DNA of 64,000 bases from Methylobacterium segetis (GCF_004348265.1 NZ_SMNT01000019.1:1-64000), one strand, 5' to 3'; numbered from the stretch's first letter, positions 34,758-45,469 are shown. A program made the numbers and translations. The notes: generated by a model from the letters alone, not told the origin.

Positions 34758-36011
34758 ATGCCCGCGCACGACACCCATCTCTGGCGGCCCTACACGCAGA
34801 TGAAGGGGGCGGCCCCGCCGCTCGAGGCGGTGCGCACCCACGGCAGCCGCATCGTGCTCGCGGACGGGCGCGAACTCGTCGACGGCATCGCCTCGTGGTG
34901 GACGGCGGTCCACGGCTACAACCATCCCCACATTCGCGAGGCCCTGGTCGCCCAGGCCGGGGCGATGCCGCACGTCATGTTCGGCGGCCTGACCCACGCG
35001 CCGGCCGAGCGGCTGGCCGCCCGCCTCGCCGCCCTGCTGCCGGGCGACCTCGACCACGTCTTCTTCACGGATTCGGGCTCGGTCGCCGTCGAGGTCGCCC
35101 TCAAGATGGCGGTCCAGCTCTGGATCAACCGCGGCGTTCCGGGCCGGACCCGCATCCTCGCCTTCCGCGAGGGCTATCACGGCGACACCCTGGGCGCGAT
35201 GTCGGTCTGCGATCCGGACGAGGGCATGCACCGCCGCTTCGGCGCCTACCTGCCGGGGCAGGTCTTCTGCGACCTGCCGCGCGACGCCGGGACGGAGGCC
35301 GCCCTCGACGCGGCGCTCGCGCGCCACCGCCACGAACTCGCCGCCGTCATCGTCGAGCCCCTCGTCCAGGGGGCGGGCGGCATGCGGATGCACCCGCCCG
35401 AGACGCTGGCGGCGATCGCCCGCCTCGCCCGCCGCCACGGCCTGCCCCTCATCCTCGACGAGATCTTCACGGGCTTCGGGCGCACCGGCACCCTCTTCGC
35501 CTGCGAGCAGGCGGGAATCGTGCCCGACATCCTGTGCCTGTCGAAGGCGCTGACCGGGGGCACGCTGGCGCTCGCCGCCACGGTCGCCCGCACCGACATC
35601 TTCCAGGGCTTCTGGTCGGACGACCCGGCCGCCGCCCTGATGCACGGGCCGACCTTCATGGCGAACCCGCTCGCCTGCGCGGCGGCCAATGCCAGCCTCG
35701 ACCTGTTCGAGCGGGAGCCCCGCCTCGCGCAGGCCCGCGCCATCGGCGAGCAGCTCGCCGAGGGAATGGCGCCGCTCGCGCGCCTACCGGGCATCCGGGA
35801 CGTGCGCGTCCTCGGCGCGATCGGCGTCGTGCAGTTCGAATCACCCCCCGATCTCGCGGAGCTGAAGCGCGGGCTCGTCGCCCGCGGCACCTGGGTGCGC
35901 CCCTTCGGCGACATCCTCTATCTCACGCCCGCCCTCACCATCGGGCAGGACGATCTCGGCCATCTCCTCGCGAGCGTGGGCGCGAGCGTGCGGGAAGCGG
36001 TTTCCCCCTGA
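34758..36011 (+). CDS. bioA: Adenosylmethionine-8-amino-7-oxononanoate aminotransferase
   Basis: BioA converts KAPA to DAPA, the third step of biotin ring assembly, using S-adenosylmethionine as amino donor. The 417-residue class III aminotransferase begins with the BioA-specific HLWRPYTQMK, followed by IASWWTAVHGYNHP and HVMFGGLTHAPAERLA. The PLP motifs are FTDSGSVAVEVALKMA, LILDEIFTGFGRTGTLFACE and the Lys in LCLSKALTGGTLALAA. The C-terminal YLTPALTIGQDDL completes the fold. Of the other biotin genes, bioF lies on the opposite strand about 2 kb upstream, and bioD is 11 kb away. Confidence 0.95.
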   Translation: MPAHDTHLWRPYTQMKGAAPPLEAVRTHGSRIVLADGRELVDGIASWWTAVHGYNHPHIREALVAQAGAMPHVMFGGLTHAPAERLAARLAALLPGDLDHVFFTDSGSVAVEVALKMAVQLWINRGVPGRTRILAFREGYHGDTLGAMSVCDPDEGMHRRFGAYLPGQVFCDLPRDAGTEAALDAALARHRHELAAVIVEPLVQGAGGMRMHPPETLAAIARLARRHGLPLILDEIFTGFGRTGTLFACEQAGIVPDILCLSKALTGGTLALAATVARTDIFQGFWSDDPAAALMHGPTFMANPLACAAANASLDLFEREPRLAQARAIGEQLAEGMAPLARLPGIRDVRVLGAIGVVQFESPPDLAELKRGLVARGTWVRPFGDILYLTPALTIGQDDLGHLLASVGASVREAVSP

Positions 36012-36106
36012 GAGAGTGCTGCAACCCGGAGGATGGTTCCACAGTTGGGATTGCGACACGGTTCACCGGGATGCCCGCCCGGTGCGCCGGCCCTGGATCT
36101 GGGAGG

Positions 36107-36505
36107 ATGCACACGGTGACGAACGAGACGACGAGCCCCTCGGACGACCGGCCCGTGATTCTCCTCGTCGAGGATGAGGCCCTCACCATCATGGATCTCG
36201 GAGACGTCCTGGAGAATGGCGGCTACGAGACCGTGCAATGCGCCTCCGCGGAGCGGGCGCTCAGCATCCTGCAGGCGCGGCCCGACATCTGCGGCCTCGT
36301 CACCGACGTCGAATTGTCGGGGCGGACCAACGGGTTCGACCTTGCCAATTCCGTGGCGGAGGCTCGTCCGCAACTCCCCATCGTGATCGTCTCGGGGCGC
36401 GCCGCGCCCGATCCGGAGCGGATGCCGGCAGGCGCCCGCTTCATCGCCCGCCCCTGCAGCGGCGAGGACATCCTCGACCAGTTGCGGAGCCTGCTTCCCT
36501 GCTGA
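36107..36505 (+). CDS. Single-domain response regulator lacking the conserved Lys
   Basis: This is a 132-residue receiver with a short disordered N-terminus. The acidic pocket is LVEDEAL and the phosphoacceptor is Asp67 in LVTDVELSGRTNGFDLA, with Ser in IVIVSGRA at the switch position. The usual KP pair is RP (FIARPCSGEDIL), so the invariant Lys is replaced by Arg. The RTNGFDLA pattern is common in rhizobial orphan receivers. There is no output domain and no adjacent kinase. It probably acts as a phosphorelay or allosteric partner. ATG 36107 has the RBS ggga. Confidence 0.85.
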   Translation: MHTVTNETTSPSDDRPVILLVEDEALTIMDLGDVLENGGYETVQCASAERALSILQARPDICGLVTDVELSGRTNGFDLANSVAEARPQLPIVIVSGRAAPDPERMPAGARFIARPCSGEDILDQLRSLLPC

Positions 36506-36658
36506 GGCGGCGGACCGGGCCCCCGCCGCGCCGCGCTGTCATCGCAGCTTCACACGAAACCGTCACATGCCGTTCCGGTCGGCACCCGACCCCGTCCGGG
36601 GCCGGGCGCTCGGCCTTGGCCGTTTCGGCCGGACAGGCAGCGTGAGAAGGTGTAGGCG

Positions 36659-37333
36659 ATGAGAGCGGCGGAGGATGGTCTGTCGGCCGCGTCGAGCGAC
36701 GAAGTCTCCGGCATGCAGGCGAGCGGCAAGGTCAAGCCGGGGAAGGAATCCGGCAGGGAACCCTCCCTTCCGGAGGGCAAGCCGGGGCGGGAGGAGCAGC
36801 GGCGCCTGCGTCCCCCCGGCGCCAAGAGCGTGGGCTGGGCCCTCGTCCAGGCGGCCCGCCTCCACCGCTCCCGCATCGGCGACCGGCTGGCCGCCCTCGA
36901 CCTCTTCGCCGGCCAGGAGCAGGTGGTGCAGGCGCTCGCGGCCGCCGGCACCATGACGATGGGCGATCTCGCCGCGACCCTGCGGGTCCGCCCGCCCACC
37001 GCCTCGAAGACGATCTCGCGGCTCGCCGCCCTCGGCTTCGTGGAGCGCCGGGCCGAGGCCGGGGACGGCCGCATCGTGCGGGTCCGGCTCACCGAGACGG
37101 GCCTTGCCCGGGCGGCCGCGATCGAGCGGCTCTGGGACGAGGTCGAGGCCGAGCTTCTCGACGGGTTCGACAACAAGGAGCGCCGCCGCCTGCGCAAGCT
37201 CCTGCGCAAGGTCGCCCGTAACCTCGCCGACGTCACCGGCGCCGCGGGCCACGAGGCGGAGGCCGAGCTCGACGGCGAGGAGGAGGACGAGGCGGGGCTG
37301 ATCGCGCCGGACGCGGTGATCCGCCCGCTGTAA
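36659..37333 (+). CDS. MarR-family transcriptional regulator with N-terminal extension
   Basis: This is a 224-residue protein. The first ~55 residues are charged low-complexity sequence (VKPGKESGREPSLPEGKPGREEQ), which is unusual for MarR. The core is GWALVQAARLHRSRIGDRLAALDLFAGQEQVVQAL, the winged helix MTMGDLAATLRVRPPTASKTISRLAALGFVERRAEAGDGRIVRVRLT and the dimer helix. An acidic tail (AEAELDGEEEDEAG) ends it. No Cys is in the sensor position, so it is not an OhrR-type redox sensor. No divergent target gene is adjacent; the closest convergent gene is a small exported protein. Confidence 0.88.
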   Translation: MRAAEDGLSAASSDEVSGMQASGKVKPGKESGREPSLPEGKPGREEQRRLRPPGAKSVGWALVQAARLHRSRIGDRLAALDLFAGQEQVVQALAAAGTMTMGDLAATLRVRPPTASKTISRLAALGFVERRAEAGDGRIVRVRLTETGLARAAAIERLWDEVEAELLDGFDNKERRRLRKLLRKVARNLADVTGAAGHEAEAELDGEEEDEAGLIAPDAVIRPL

Positions 37334-37374
37334 GTGGCGTCCTCTCGCGCCTTGCGCCGGCGGGTCCTGAGAAC

Positions 37375-37403
37375 GCGGCCGGCCGCCTAAAGGGGCCGGC
37401 CGC
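37375..37403. terminator. Perfect 10-bp stem between convergent genes
   Basis: GCGGCCGGCC (37375-37384), a 9-nt loop and GGCCGGCCGC (37394-37403) form a very stable hairpin between the MarR gene and the convergent 91-residue gene. There is no T-run. It is a likely bidirectional transcription barrier. Confidence 0.6.
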
Positions 37404-37413
37404 GCGGCGCGCC

Positions 37414-37689
37414 TCAGCGGCGGTGATACCGGCGGTGGTGGCGGGAATGGCGGCGCGAGCGCAGGTCGGTGCGGTAGGCGCGCCGGCCCGGATCGATGCC
37501 GAGCGCCCCGTTGACGGTGCCGACCGCGCCGCCGACGGCGCCGCCCACGATGCCGCCGACCGGGCCGGCGACCCGGTCGCCCTCGGCCGCGCCGCGGCGG
37601 ACGCCGCCCGGCAGGCCCTGCGCCTCGGCGGCGCCGGACAGAGTGAGCGCCGACAGCGCGAGCGTGGCGGCGACGAGAATGCGTTTCAT
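37414..37689 (-). CDS. Small exported Gly-rich protein with basic His/Arg tail
   Basis: This is a 91-residue protein with a signal peptide [23 protein letters not shown], a Gly/Val-rich repeat ([21 protein letters not shown], glycine-zipper-like) and a tail [13 protein letters not shown] that could bind metal or nucleic acid. Such glycine-zipper exported proteins are common in Hyphomicrobiales and are often annotated as hypothetical. The ATG 37689 is placed by the signal peptide. The gene ends near the strong hairpin shared with the convergent MarR gene. Confidence 0.78.
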   Translation of the reverse strand: MKRILVAATLALSALTLSGAAEAQGLPGGVRRGAAEGDRVAGPVGGIVGGAVGGAVGTVNGALGIDPGRRAYRTDLRSRRHSRHHRRYHRR

Positions 37690-38060
37690 GGCAGGTGAGT
37701 CCTCATTGCGTTGTCTCGCTTCCTGAGAGGCCGGCCTGCGGCACCCGGAAGGTTGCCGGATCAACGGCCGAGCTTGGAAAAAGTGGCAGGCTCGCGATCC
37801 GAAGTCGGCTGCGTCGCGAATGCGCAACACTCCGGCGCGCGCATGGCCGCTGGTCTCCGGCCCGCGCCGCTGCTAGAAGCGGCGTCCCATGCGCGACGTC
37901 TTCGATCCGCGCGGCTTGCGCCGCCCCACCCGAATTACGGGCCCGGCCTCCGGGTGAGGCCCCGCGCCCGCGCGGGAGCCCCGGATGCCGGGAGAGCGAA
38001 GCCGCCGGTCGACGGCCGGCCCGACAGACCCGCCAGACGAGCGCGAAGACGCCTGACCTC
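37690..38060. other. Intergenic region upstream of ileS
   Basis: I see no gene larger than a 22-codon frame (ATG 37888) without an RBS. A less GC-rich patch (gcttggaaaaagtggcagg) near 37770 may hold a promoter. There is no T-box or other recognisable RNA element for ileS. Confidence 0.4.
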
Positions 38061-41036
38061 ATGAGCGACAGCACCGACGCCCCGGCCACCCGGGACTATT
38101 CGCAGACCCTGTTCCTGCCCCGCACCGAGTTCCCGATGCGGGCGGGCCTGCCCGTGCGCGAGCCGCACCTCCTGGAGCGCTGGGCCGGGATCGACCTCTA
38201 CGGGCGCATCCGGAAGGCCGCCGCGGGACGGCCGAAATTCGTGCTGCACGACGGCCCGCCCTACGCCAACGGCAACATCCATATCGGCACGGCGCTCAAC
38301 AAGATCCTCAAGGACGTGATCGTCCGCAGCCAGGGCGCGCTCGGCCACGACGCCAATTACGTGCCGGGCTGGGACTGCCACGGCCTGCCGATCGAGTGGA
38401 AGATCGAGGAGCAGTACCGCGCCAAGGGCCGGAACAAGGACGAGGTGCCCGTCATCGAGTTCCGGCAGGAGTGCCGCACCTTCGCGGGCCACTGGCTCGA
38501 CGTGCAGCGCGAGGAGTTCAAGCGCCTCGGCGTCACCGGCGACTGGGACCATCCCTACGCGACCATGGCCTTCCCGGCCGAGGCGGCGATCGCCCGCGAG
38601 CTCCTGACCTTCGCCATGACGGGCCAGCTCTATCGCGGCTCGAAGCCGGTGATGTGGTCGGTCGTCGAGAAGACGGCCCTCGCCGAGGCGGAGGTCGAGT
38701 ACGAGGACCACGTCAGCGACACGATCTTCGCCGCCTTCCCGATCCGCGAGGGCGCGACGGGCGACCTCTCGGGCGCCCGCATCGTGATCTGGACGACGAC
38801 GCCCTGGACCATCCCCGGCAACCGCGCCGTCGCCTACGCGAAGAAGGTGGCCTACGGTCTCTACCGCGTCACGCAGGCACCGGACGACAATTGGGCGCGG
38901 CCCGGCGACACGTTCATCCTCGCCGACGCGCTGGCCTCCGGCGTCTTCTCGGCCGCCCGCGTCGAGGCGCAGGAGCGCCTGCGCGACGTGGCGCCCGAGG
39001 AACTCGCCGGCCTCACCCTGTCGCACCCGCTCGGCGGCCATGTCCGCGGCTACGACTTCCCCGTCCCGCTCCTCGACGGCGAGCACGTCACGGAGGAGGC
39101 GGGCACCGGCTTCGTCCACACGGCGCCGGGCCACGGCCGCGAGGATTTCGAGCTCTGGATGGCGAGCGGGCGCCTGCTCGCGCAGCGCGGCATCGACACG
39201 CGCATCCCCTACACGGTCGACGCCGACGGGGCGCTGACCGGGGAGGCGCCCGGTTTCACGGGAAAACTCGTTCTTAACCATAAGGGCGAGAAGGGCGACG
39301 CCAACAAGGCCGTCATCGCGGCGCTGACCGAATCGGGCAACCTGATCGCCCGCGGCGTCCTGCGCCACAGCTACCCGCATTCCTGGCGCTCGAAGAAGCC
39401 GGTCATCTTCCGCAACACGCCGCAATGGTTCATCGCCCTCGACAAGCCGGTCGAGAGCCTGGGCAACCGGACCCTGCGCGAGGTCTCCCTCCGCGCGATC
39501 GCCGACACCGAATGGGTGCCGCCGCAGGGGCGCAACCGCATCAACGGCATGGTCGAGAACCGGCCCGACTGGGTGGTCTCGCGCCAGCGCGCCTGGGGCG
39601 TGCCGATCACCGTCTTCGTGAGGAAGGGCACGAGCGAGGTTTTGCGCGACGAGCGCGTCAACGCCCGCATCGTGGACGCCTTCGCGGCGGAGGGCGCGGA
39701 TGCGTGGTTCACGGATGCGGACGGCGCCCGGTTCCTCAGGCCCGACCACGACCCGGCCGATTACGAGAAGGTGACGGACGTCCTCGACGTCTGGTTCGAT
39801 TCGGGCTCGACCCACGCCTTCGTGCTCGACGATCCGGAGGCGTTCCCGGGGCTCTCCGGCGTGCGCCGCAGGCGCGACGGGGGCGCGGACACCGTGATGT
39901 ACCTCGAGGGCTCCGACCAGCATCGCGGCTGGTTCCAGTCCTCGCTCCTCGAATCCGCCGGCACGCGGGGCCGCGCGCCCTACGACATCGTCCTGACCCA
40001 CGGCTTCGTCCTCGACCCGAAGGGGCTGAAGATGTCGAAGTCGAAGGGCAACGTCGTGGCGCCCCAGAACGTCATCAAGGATTCGGGCGCCGACATCCTG
40101 CGCCTCTGGGTGGCGGCCTCCGACTACGCCGACGACCTCCGGATCGGGCCGGAGATCATCAAGACCTTCGCCGAGACCTACCGGAAGCTGCGCAATTCGC
40201 TCCGGTGGATGCTGGGCTCGCTCGCCCACCGGGTGCCCGGGCAGGACGTCGCCCTCGGGCAGATGCCGGAGCTGGAGCGCTTCATCCTCCACCGGTTGGC
40301 CGAGCTCGACGGCGAGGTGCGCGAGGCCTACCGCACCTTCGACACGAAGCGGGTCGTGGCGCTCCTCAACGGCTTCATGACGGGCGACCTCTCGGCCTTC
40401 TACTTCGACGTCCGCAAGGACACGCTCTACTGCGACCCGATCTCCTCGACGGCCCGGCGCGCGGCGCTGCAGGTCATCGACGAGGCCTTCCGGCGGGTCA
40501 CGATCTGGCTGGCACCCGTGCTCGCCTTCACCGCCGAGGAGGCGTGGCTCGACCGCTACCCGTCCGAGGACGGCTCGGTGCATCTGCAGACCCTGCCGGA
40601 GACGCCGGCGGAATGGCGCGACGAGGCGCTCGCCGCGCGCTGGCACAGGATCCGCCGGGTGCGGCGGGTGGTGACGGGCGCCCTCGAGATCGAGCGGGCG
40701 CAGAAGCGCATCGGCGCGAGCCTGGAGGCCGCGCCCAGCGTGCACGTCTCGGACCCCGACCTCCTCGGGGCCCTCGACGGGATCGACTTCGCGGACATCT
40801 GCATCACCTCGGCCATCCGGATCGAGGCCGGCGAGGGACCGGCGGACGCCTTCCGCCTCGACGAGGTCCGCGGCGTCGCCGTGGTGCCGGGGCTCGCCGA
40901 GGGGCGCAAATGCGCCCGCTCCTGGCGCGTCAGCCCGGATGTCGGGATGGATCGGGACTATCCCGACGTGACCCCCCGCGACGCGCAGGCCCTGCGGGAG
41001 TGGGATGCGGCGCACGGCACCGCGAGCGCGGCGTGA
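38061..41036 (+). CDS. ileS: Isoleucyl-tRNA synthetase
   Basis: This class I synthetase charges tRNA-Ile. It has 991 residues from ATG 38061 (earlier starts add unconserved sequence). The signatures are [23 protein letters not shown] (HIGH motif), [16 protein letters not shown], the editing-domain segment [17 protein letters not shown] and [29 protein letters not shown], and [14 protein letters not shown] (KMSKS). The anticodon-binding helical domain ends with [18 protein letters not shown] sequence. A C-terminal zinc finger with four Cys is absent, as in many bacterial type enzymes of this group. It is followed by lspA. Confidence 0.96.
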   Translation: MSDSTDAPATRDYSQTLFLPRTEFPMRAGLPVREPHLLERWAGIDLYGRIRKAAAGRPKFVLHDGPPYANGNIHIGTALNKILKDVIVRSQGALGHDANYVPGWDCHGLPIEWKIEEQYRAKGRNKDEVPVIEFRQECRTFAGHWLDVQREEFKRLGVTGDWDHPYATMAFPAEAAIARELLTFAMTGQLYRGSKPVMWSVVEKTALAEAEVEYEDHVSDTIFAAFPIREGATGDLSGARIVIWTTTPWTIPGNRAVAYAKKVAYGLYRVTQAPDDNWARPGDTFILADALASGVFSAARVEAQERLRDVAPEELAGLTLSHPLGGHVRGYDFPVPLLDGEHVTEEAGTGFVHTAPGHGREDFELWMASGRLLAQRGIDTRIPYTVDADGALTGEAPGFTGKLVLNHKGEKGDANKAVIAALTESGNLIARGVLRHSYPHSWRSKKPVIFRNTPQWFIALDKPVESLGNRTLREVSLRAIADTEWVPPQGRNRINGMVENRPDWVVSRQRAWGVPITVFVRKGTSEVLRDERVNARIVDAFAAEGADAWFTDADGARFLRPDHDPADYEKVTDVLDVWFDSGSTHAFVLDDPEAFPGLSGVRRRRDGGADTVMYLEGSDQHRGWFQSSLLESAGTRGRAPYDIVLTHGFVLDPKGLKMSKSKGNVVAPQNVIKDSGADILRLWVAASDYADDLRIGPEIIKTFAETYRKLRNSLRWMLGSLAHRVPGQDVALGQMPELERFILHRLAELDGEVREAYRTFDTKRVVALLNGFMTGDLSAFYFDVRKDTLYCDPISSTARRAALQVIDEAFRRVTIWLAPVLAFTAEEAWLDRYPSEDGSVHLQTLPETPAEWRDEALAARWHRIRRVRRVVTGALEIERAQKRIGASLEAAPSVHVSDPDLLGALDGIDFADICITSAIRIEAGEGPADAFRLDEVRGVAVVPGLAEGRKCARSWRVSPDVGMDRDYPDVTPRDAQALREWDAAHGTASAA

Positions 41037-41106
41037 GGCTGGACCCGATCGGTTCTCACCCATCCCCTTCCCCGCGCGGGGCGGGGAGGGCCTGCGGCGC
41101 GCGCCC

Positions 41107-41643
41107 ATGAGGCCCATGACGACGCCCATGACGTCCATGACGCCCTTCCGCCTCGGCCTCGCGGCGCTCGTGGCCACCCTCCTCCTCGATCAGGCCTCAA
41201 AGCTGTGGCTCTATCTCGGCACGGATCTCGTGCTGACCCAGCCCTGGCACTTCGGCCCCTACGCCGAACTCGTCGTGGTGTGGAACCGCGGCGTCTCCTA
41301 CGGGCTGTTCCAGCAGGAGGGCGGAATCGGGCGCTGGCTCCTCGTGGCCCTGTCGCTCGCCGCGGCCCTTGGCCTCGGCCTCTGGATGCGCCGGGCACCC
41401 TCGCGGCTCCTCGCGCTCTCGCTGGGACTGATCGCGGGGGGCGCCCTCGGCAACGCCGTCGACCGGGCGGCCTACGGCGCCGTGTTCGACTTCGTGCATC
41501 TGCACGCGGGCACGTGGTCCTGGTACGTGTTCAACGTGGCGGATGCGGCCATCGTCGCGGGCGTGATCGGGCTGATCCTCGACGGGCTCCTGCCGCAGCG
41601 GCGATCGGCCGGGCCGACGGAGAAAAATGCTCCGACCGTGTGA
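41107..41643 (+). CDS. lspA: Lipoprotein signal peptidase (signal peptidase II)
   Basis: LspA cleaves prolipoprotein signal peptides at the lipid-modified Cys. The protein has 178 residues with four membrane spans: [55 protein letters not shown] and [16 protein letters not shown]. The catalytic Asp dyad is in [22 protein letters not shown] and in [20 protein letters not shown] is the conserved periplasmic loop. ATG 41107 is one of several close starts ([11 protein letters not shown]). ileS-lspA adjacency is common in proteobacteria and supports both calls. Confidence 0.95.
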   Translation: MRPMTTPMTSMTPFRLGLAALVATLLLDQASKLWLYLGTDLVLTQPWHFGPYAELVVVWNRGVSYGLFQQEGGIGRWLLVALSLAAALGLGLWMRRAPSRLLALSLGLIAGGALGNAVDRAAYGAVFDFVHLHAGTWSWYVFNVADAAIVAGVIGLILDGLLPQRRSAGPTEKNAPTV

Positions 41644-41820
41644 TCCGTAAACCACAGCGGCGTTCTCTCGCCGCCGGACCCTGGTGCAGTGCAGTCAAGG
41701 CGCCATACGATCGCCCGAAACCGGGATCAGGCCGGACGGGTCGGATCAGGCCGCCGCGAGCGCGACCGCCCCGGGCCCCGTTCAGGGACCTCGAGGCCCG
41801 GCCGGAACCTGTGGGGCAGC

Positions 41821-42468
41821 ATGACCGGGTATCGCCGTATCCTCCTTGCAACCGTCGCCGGCCTCCTCGCCGCCGGGACCGCCCAGGGCCAGGAGCGGGG
41901 CGAGCTCATGCGGGACACGCTGAGCAATCTCGGCCTCCTCGAGAAGGACCAGCCCGCGATCAACTACCGCGAGCGCGCGCCGCTCGTGATGCCGCCGAAG
42001 CTCGACGGCAAGGCGCTGCCCGCGCCCCGGCCCCGCACCGCCTCCCCGCAATGGCCCAAGGAGCCCGAGGTGCTGCAGCGCGAGCGCGACGAGGCGGAGC
42101 GCCGGGTGCCGAAGGGCAACCAGCCGCGCGGGCGCTACAACGACAACAACGCGACGCTCGGCATCGACGACATCCGCGCGGGCCGGCGCGCCGACGCGAA
42201 CATGACGACGCAGCCCGAGCGCAAGCCCGGCGACAACAACCGCGACTCGTTCTGGGTGAACCCGCTGGAGCTGATGCGGGGCGTCGGCCAGGAGAAGACC
42301 GAGCCGTCCGTGGCCGAGCCGAGCCGGGACACCCTCACCGATCCGCCGACCGGGTACCGCAAGGCGCCGCGCAAGGTCGTCGTCGAGGGGCGCGACCCCG
42401 TCAACAATGCGAGCCGGGAACGGGAAGAAGCCGATCCCGGGCTCTATCTACGCTCTCAGGGCCGCTGA
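41821..42468 (+). CDS. Exported protein, DUF3035-like position and pattern
   Basis: This is a 215-residue protein with an N-terminal hydrophobic segment (YRRILLATVAGLLAAGTAQG) that acts as a signal peptide; no lipobox Cys is seen, unlike classical DUF3035 lipoproteins. After cleavage come a short helix (MRDTLSNLGLLEKD) and the motif INYRERAPLVMPPKLDGKALPAP, recalling the DUF3035 pattern, then a long charged, Pro-rich, probably disordered region. In alphaproteobacteria this type of gene commonly sits between lspA and the M16 peptidases, as here. Its function is unknown. Confidence 0.75.
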   Translation: MTGYRRILLATVAGLLAAGTAQGQERGELMRDTLSNLGLLEKDQPAINYRERAPLVMPPKLDGKALPAPRPRTASPQWPKEPEVLQRERDEAERRVPKGNQPRGRYNDNNATLGIDDIRAGRRADANMTTQPERKPGDNNRDSFWVNPLELMRGVGQEKTEPSVAEPSRDTLTDPPTGYRKAPRKVVVEGRDPVNNASREREEADPGLYLRSQGR

Positions 42469-42594
42469 GCGGCCGCCCCGTCCCCAGGCAGGGTCGCGGT
42501 ACGAGATTTGCCCGGCTGCCGGCTGACCGAGATCGGCGCCAGGGCGTGAGCCAGAACCGGACGGCCCGCGGGACGGGCCGCAAAGGACATCAGG

Positions 42595-44013
42595 ATGCAC
42601 CTCTTCCGGAAGCCCAAGCCCGCCGGACTCCTGCGCCGGCCGAGCCGCGCCGAGGCCCCCCTGCTCGCCCATGCCGGGCGACTCGAGGCCGCGCCGTTCG
42701 GGCGCTCGGAGGCCGGCGGCCCTGAGGTCTCGTCGTTCAGCCTCGACAACGGCCTCGACGTCGTGGTCGTGCCCGACCACCGCGCGCCCGTCGTCACCCA
42801 CATGATCTGGTACCGCAACGGCTCGGCGGACGATCCGCTCGGCCAGTCCGGCATCGCCCACTTCCTCGAGCACCTGATGTTCAAGGGCACCGAGACGCAT
42901 CCGGTCGGCGCCTTCTCCAAGGCGGTCTCGGGGCTCGGCGGCCAGGAGAACGCCTTCACGAGCTACGACTACACCGCCTATTTCCAGCGCGTCGCCCGCG
43001 ACCACCTCAAGACCATGATGGAATTCGAGGCGGACCGGATGACCGGCCTCGTCCTCGACGATGCCGTGGTCGCGCCCGAGCGCGACGTGGTGCTGGAGGA
43101 GCGGCGCATGCGGGTCGAGACCGACCCCTCCGCCCAGCTCTCCGAGGCGATGGCGGCCTCCCTCTTCGTCCACCACCCCTACGGCATCCCGATCATCGGC
43201 TGGATGCACGAGATCGAGGAGCTGAACCGCCACCACGCCCTCGACTATTACAAGCGCTTCTACACGCCGGAGAACGCGATCCTCGTCGTCGCGGGCGACG
43301 TCACGCCCGACGAGGTGCGCCGGCTCGCCGACGGCACCTACGGCCGCGTCACGCCCCAGGGCGCCCGGCCGAAGCGCATCCGGGCCCGCGAGCCGGAGCC
43401 GAAGGCGCTCCGCCGCCTCAGCGTCGCCGATCCGAAGGTCGAGCAGCCGACCCTGCAGCGGCTCTACCTGACGCCCTCCTGCATCACGGCCCGCGACGGC
43501 GAGTGCCATGCGCTCGAACTCCTCGCCGAGGTGCTCGGCGGGGGCGCCACCTCCTACCTCTACCGCAAGCTCGTCCTGGAGACCGGCATCGCGGTGAACG
43601 CGGGCGCCTGGTACATGGGCTCGGCGATCGACGACACCCGCTTCTCCGTCTACGCGGTGCCCGCCGAGGGCGTCAGCCTGGAGACGCTGGAGGCGGCGGT
43701 GGACAAGGTCCTGCGCCGCGCGCCGGCCGAGGCGCTGGAGCCCGAGGCGATCGAGCGGGCCAAGACCCGGCTCGTGGCCGAGACCGTCTACTCCTCGGAC
43801 AGCCAATCCTCCCTCGCCCGCATCTACGGCTCGGCGCTCGCCATCGGCGAGACGATCGAGGAGGTGCGCCGCTGGCCCGTCGACATCGAGGGCGTGACGA
43901 AGGAGCGCCTCGCGGCGGTGGCCGAGCGCTACCTCGTGCCCGCCCGCTCCGTGACCGGCTACCTCGTCAAGTCCCGCGACCCGGACGCGCCGGTCTCCGT
44001 CGCGGCTGCCTGA
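42595..44013 (+). CDS. M16-family zinc peptidase, catalytic member
   Basis: This is a 472-residue insulinase-like protease. The metal/catalytic motif is inverted HxxEH: GIAHFLEHLMFKGT, with the distal Glu about 75 residues later in VLEERRMRVE. The first half has NGLDVVVVPDHRAPVVTHMIWYRNG. The second (inactive) half follows after TLQRLYLTPSC, with GGGATSYLYRKLV. An N-terminal ~45-residue leader contains no clear Sec signal, but homologues are often periplasmic; the start ATG 42595 may be early. It forms a tandem pair with the next gene, which lacks the catalytic residues. Confidence 0.93.
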   Translation: MHLFRKPKPAGLLRRPSRAEAPLLAHAGRLEAAPFGRSEAGGPEVSSFSLDNGLDVVVVPDHRAPVVTHMIWYRNGSADDPLGQSGIAHFLEHLMFKGTETHPVGAFSKAVSGLGGQENAFTSYDYTAYFQRVARDHLKTMMEFEADRMTGLVLDDAVVAPERDVVLEERRMRVETDPSAQLSEAMAASLFVHHPYGIPIIGWMHEIEELNRHHALDYYKRFYTPENAILVVAGDVTPDEVRRLADGTYGRVTPQGARPKRIRAREPEPKALRRLSVADPKVEQPTLQRLYLTPSCITARDGECHALELLAEVLGGGATSYLYRKLVLETGIAVNAGAWYMGSAIDDTRFSVYAVPAEGVSLETLEAAVDKVLRRAPAEALEPEAIERAKTRLVAETVYSSDSQSSLARIYGSALAIGETIEEVRRWPVDIEGVTKERLAAVAERYLVPARSVTGYLVKSRDPDAPVSVAAA

Positions 44014-44085
44014 GGGCGCCGCTGCCGACATCTCGGGGCGCGGCCGGATCAGGCGCCGCCCCCGCACAAGAACAACGAGGTTCCC

Positions 44086-45369
44086 ATGAACTTGGCCGAG
44101 ACTCCCACCCGCACCGCGGCCTCGCCCACCCAGGCGAAATCCGTCGCCACCGTCGGCGGGGTCGAGGCGTGGCACGTCGAGTCGCCGGTGGTGCCGATGG
44201 TGGCGCTGGCCTTCACCTTCGAGGGCGGCGCCGCGCAGGACCCGGACGGCAAGGCCGGCTGTGCCCAGATGCTGGCGCGCCTCCTCGACGAGGGCGCGGG
44301 CGACCTCACCTCCGACGCCTTCCAGGAGCGCCTCGCGGCGCGCGCCGTCGAGCTCTCGTTCCATGCCGGGCCCGACGCGGTCGGCGGCTCGCTGAAGACC
44401 CTCGTCAAGCACACCGACGAGGCGATCGACCTTCTCGCGCTGGCCCTGACCAAGCCCCGGCTCGACCCGGACGCGATCGAGCGCGTGCGCGCGCAGACCA
44501 TCGCCGGCCTGCGCTACCAGCAGAACGATCCGGGCGTGCTGGCCTCGCGGCGCTTCTTCAAGGAGGCCTTCGCCGGGCACCCCTACGGCCGGCCCTCCTC
44601 GGGCACGATCGAGAGCATCTCGGCCATCACCCGCGACGACCTCCTCGCCCTGCACGCGCAGGTGATCGGGCGGGGCGCCGTGAAGGTCGCGGCCGTCGGC
44701 GCCATCGACGCGGCGGCTTTGGCCGACGCGCTCAACCGATCCTTCGGCGCCCTGCCGGAGGCGGGCCCGCTGCGCGCCGTGCCGCGCACCACCGTGCAGG
44801 ATCTCGGCCGGCGCGTGGTCGTCGATCTCGACGTGCCGCAATCGGTGATCCGCTTCGGCATGGCGGGCGTCCCCTGGCGCGACCCGGACTTCATCCCGGC
44901 CTACGTGCTGAACCACATCCTGGGCGGGGGCGCCTTCACCTCCCGCCTGTTCCAGGAGGTGCGCGAGAAGCGCGGCCTCGCCTACTCGGTCGGCACCTCC
45001 CTCGTCAGCCACCGCTCGGCGGCGATGACCTGGGGCTACACCGCCACCAAGAACGAGCGCGTCGGCGAGGCGCTCGCCGTGATCGGCGACGAGATCGGCC
45101 GCTTGATCACCGAAGGCCCCTCCGACGAGGAGCTGCAGAAGGCGAAGGACTATCTCACGGGCTCCTACGCGCTCGGATTCGACACCTCGACCAAGATCGC
45201 GCACCAGATCGTGCAGATCGCCTTCGAGGGGCTCGGCATGGACTACATCGCGCGCCGCAACGACATGGTGGCGTCGGTGACGCAGGCCGACATCCGGCGC
45301 GCCGCGGGCCGCACCTTCGCGGACGGGCGCATGCTCGTCGTCGCCGCCGGCCGGCCGACGGATTTCTGA
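44086..45369 (+). CDS. M16-family peptidase, non-catalytic partner
   Basis: This is a 427-residue homologue of the preceding protein. At the metal-site position it reads [14 protein letters not shown] instead of HxxEH, so it cannot bind zinc. The fold is kept ([53 protein letters not shown] with the Arg/Tyr pair that binds substrate in the active partner's cavity). Active/inactive M16 pairs work as heterodimers in mitochondria and Sphingomonas, so these two almost surely do the same. The two genes are 72 bp apart on one strand. Confidence 0.92.
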   Translation: MNLAETPTRTAASPTQAKSVATVGGVEAWHVESPVVPMVALAFTFEGGAAQDPDGKAGCAQMLARLLDEGAGDLTSDAFQERLAARAVELSFHAGPDAVGGSLKTLVKHTDEAIDLLALALTKPRLDPDAIERVRAQTIAGLRYQQNDPGVLASRRFFKEAFAGHPYGRPSSGTIESISAITRDDLLALHAQVIGRGAVKVAAVGAIDAAALADALNRSFGALPEAGPLRAVPRTTVQDLGRRVVVDLDVPQSVIRFGMAGVPWRDPDFIPAYVLNHILGGGAFTSRLFQEVREKRGLAYSVGTSLVSHRSAAMTWGYTATKNERVGEALAVIGDEIGRLITEGPSDEELQKAKDYLTGSYALGFDTSTKIAHQIVQIAFEGLGMDYIARRNDMVASVTQADIRRAAGRTFADGRMLVVAAGRPTDF

Positions 45370-45469
45370 GACCGGCCGCGGCGCGCCGGCCCAGGGCTGG
45401 CAACAGGGCTGGCAACCGGGCGCGCCGTCGCCATCTCAGGGGTCCCGGACGCCAGCGGACAGGCTCCCG

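Noticed and set aside
37888..37956. 22-codon ORF upstream of ileS
   Set aside because: Arg/Pro-rich, no RBS, no sign of an attenuator or T-box.
37935..41177. 1080-codon minus-strand frame antisense to ileS
   Set aside because: Composition artefact; ileS on the plus strand has all class I signatures.
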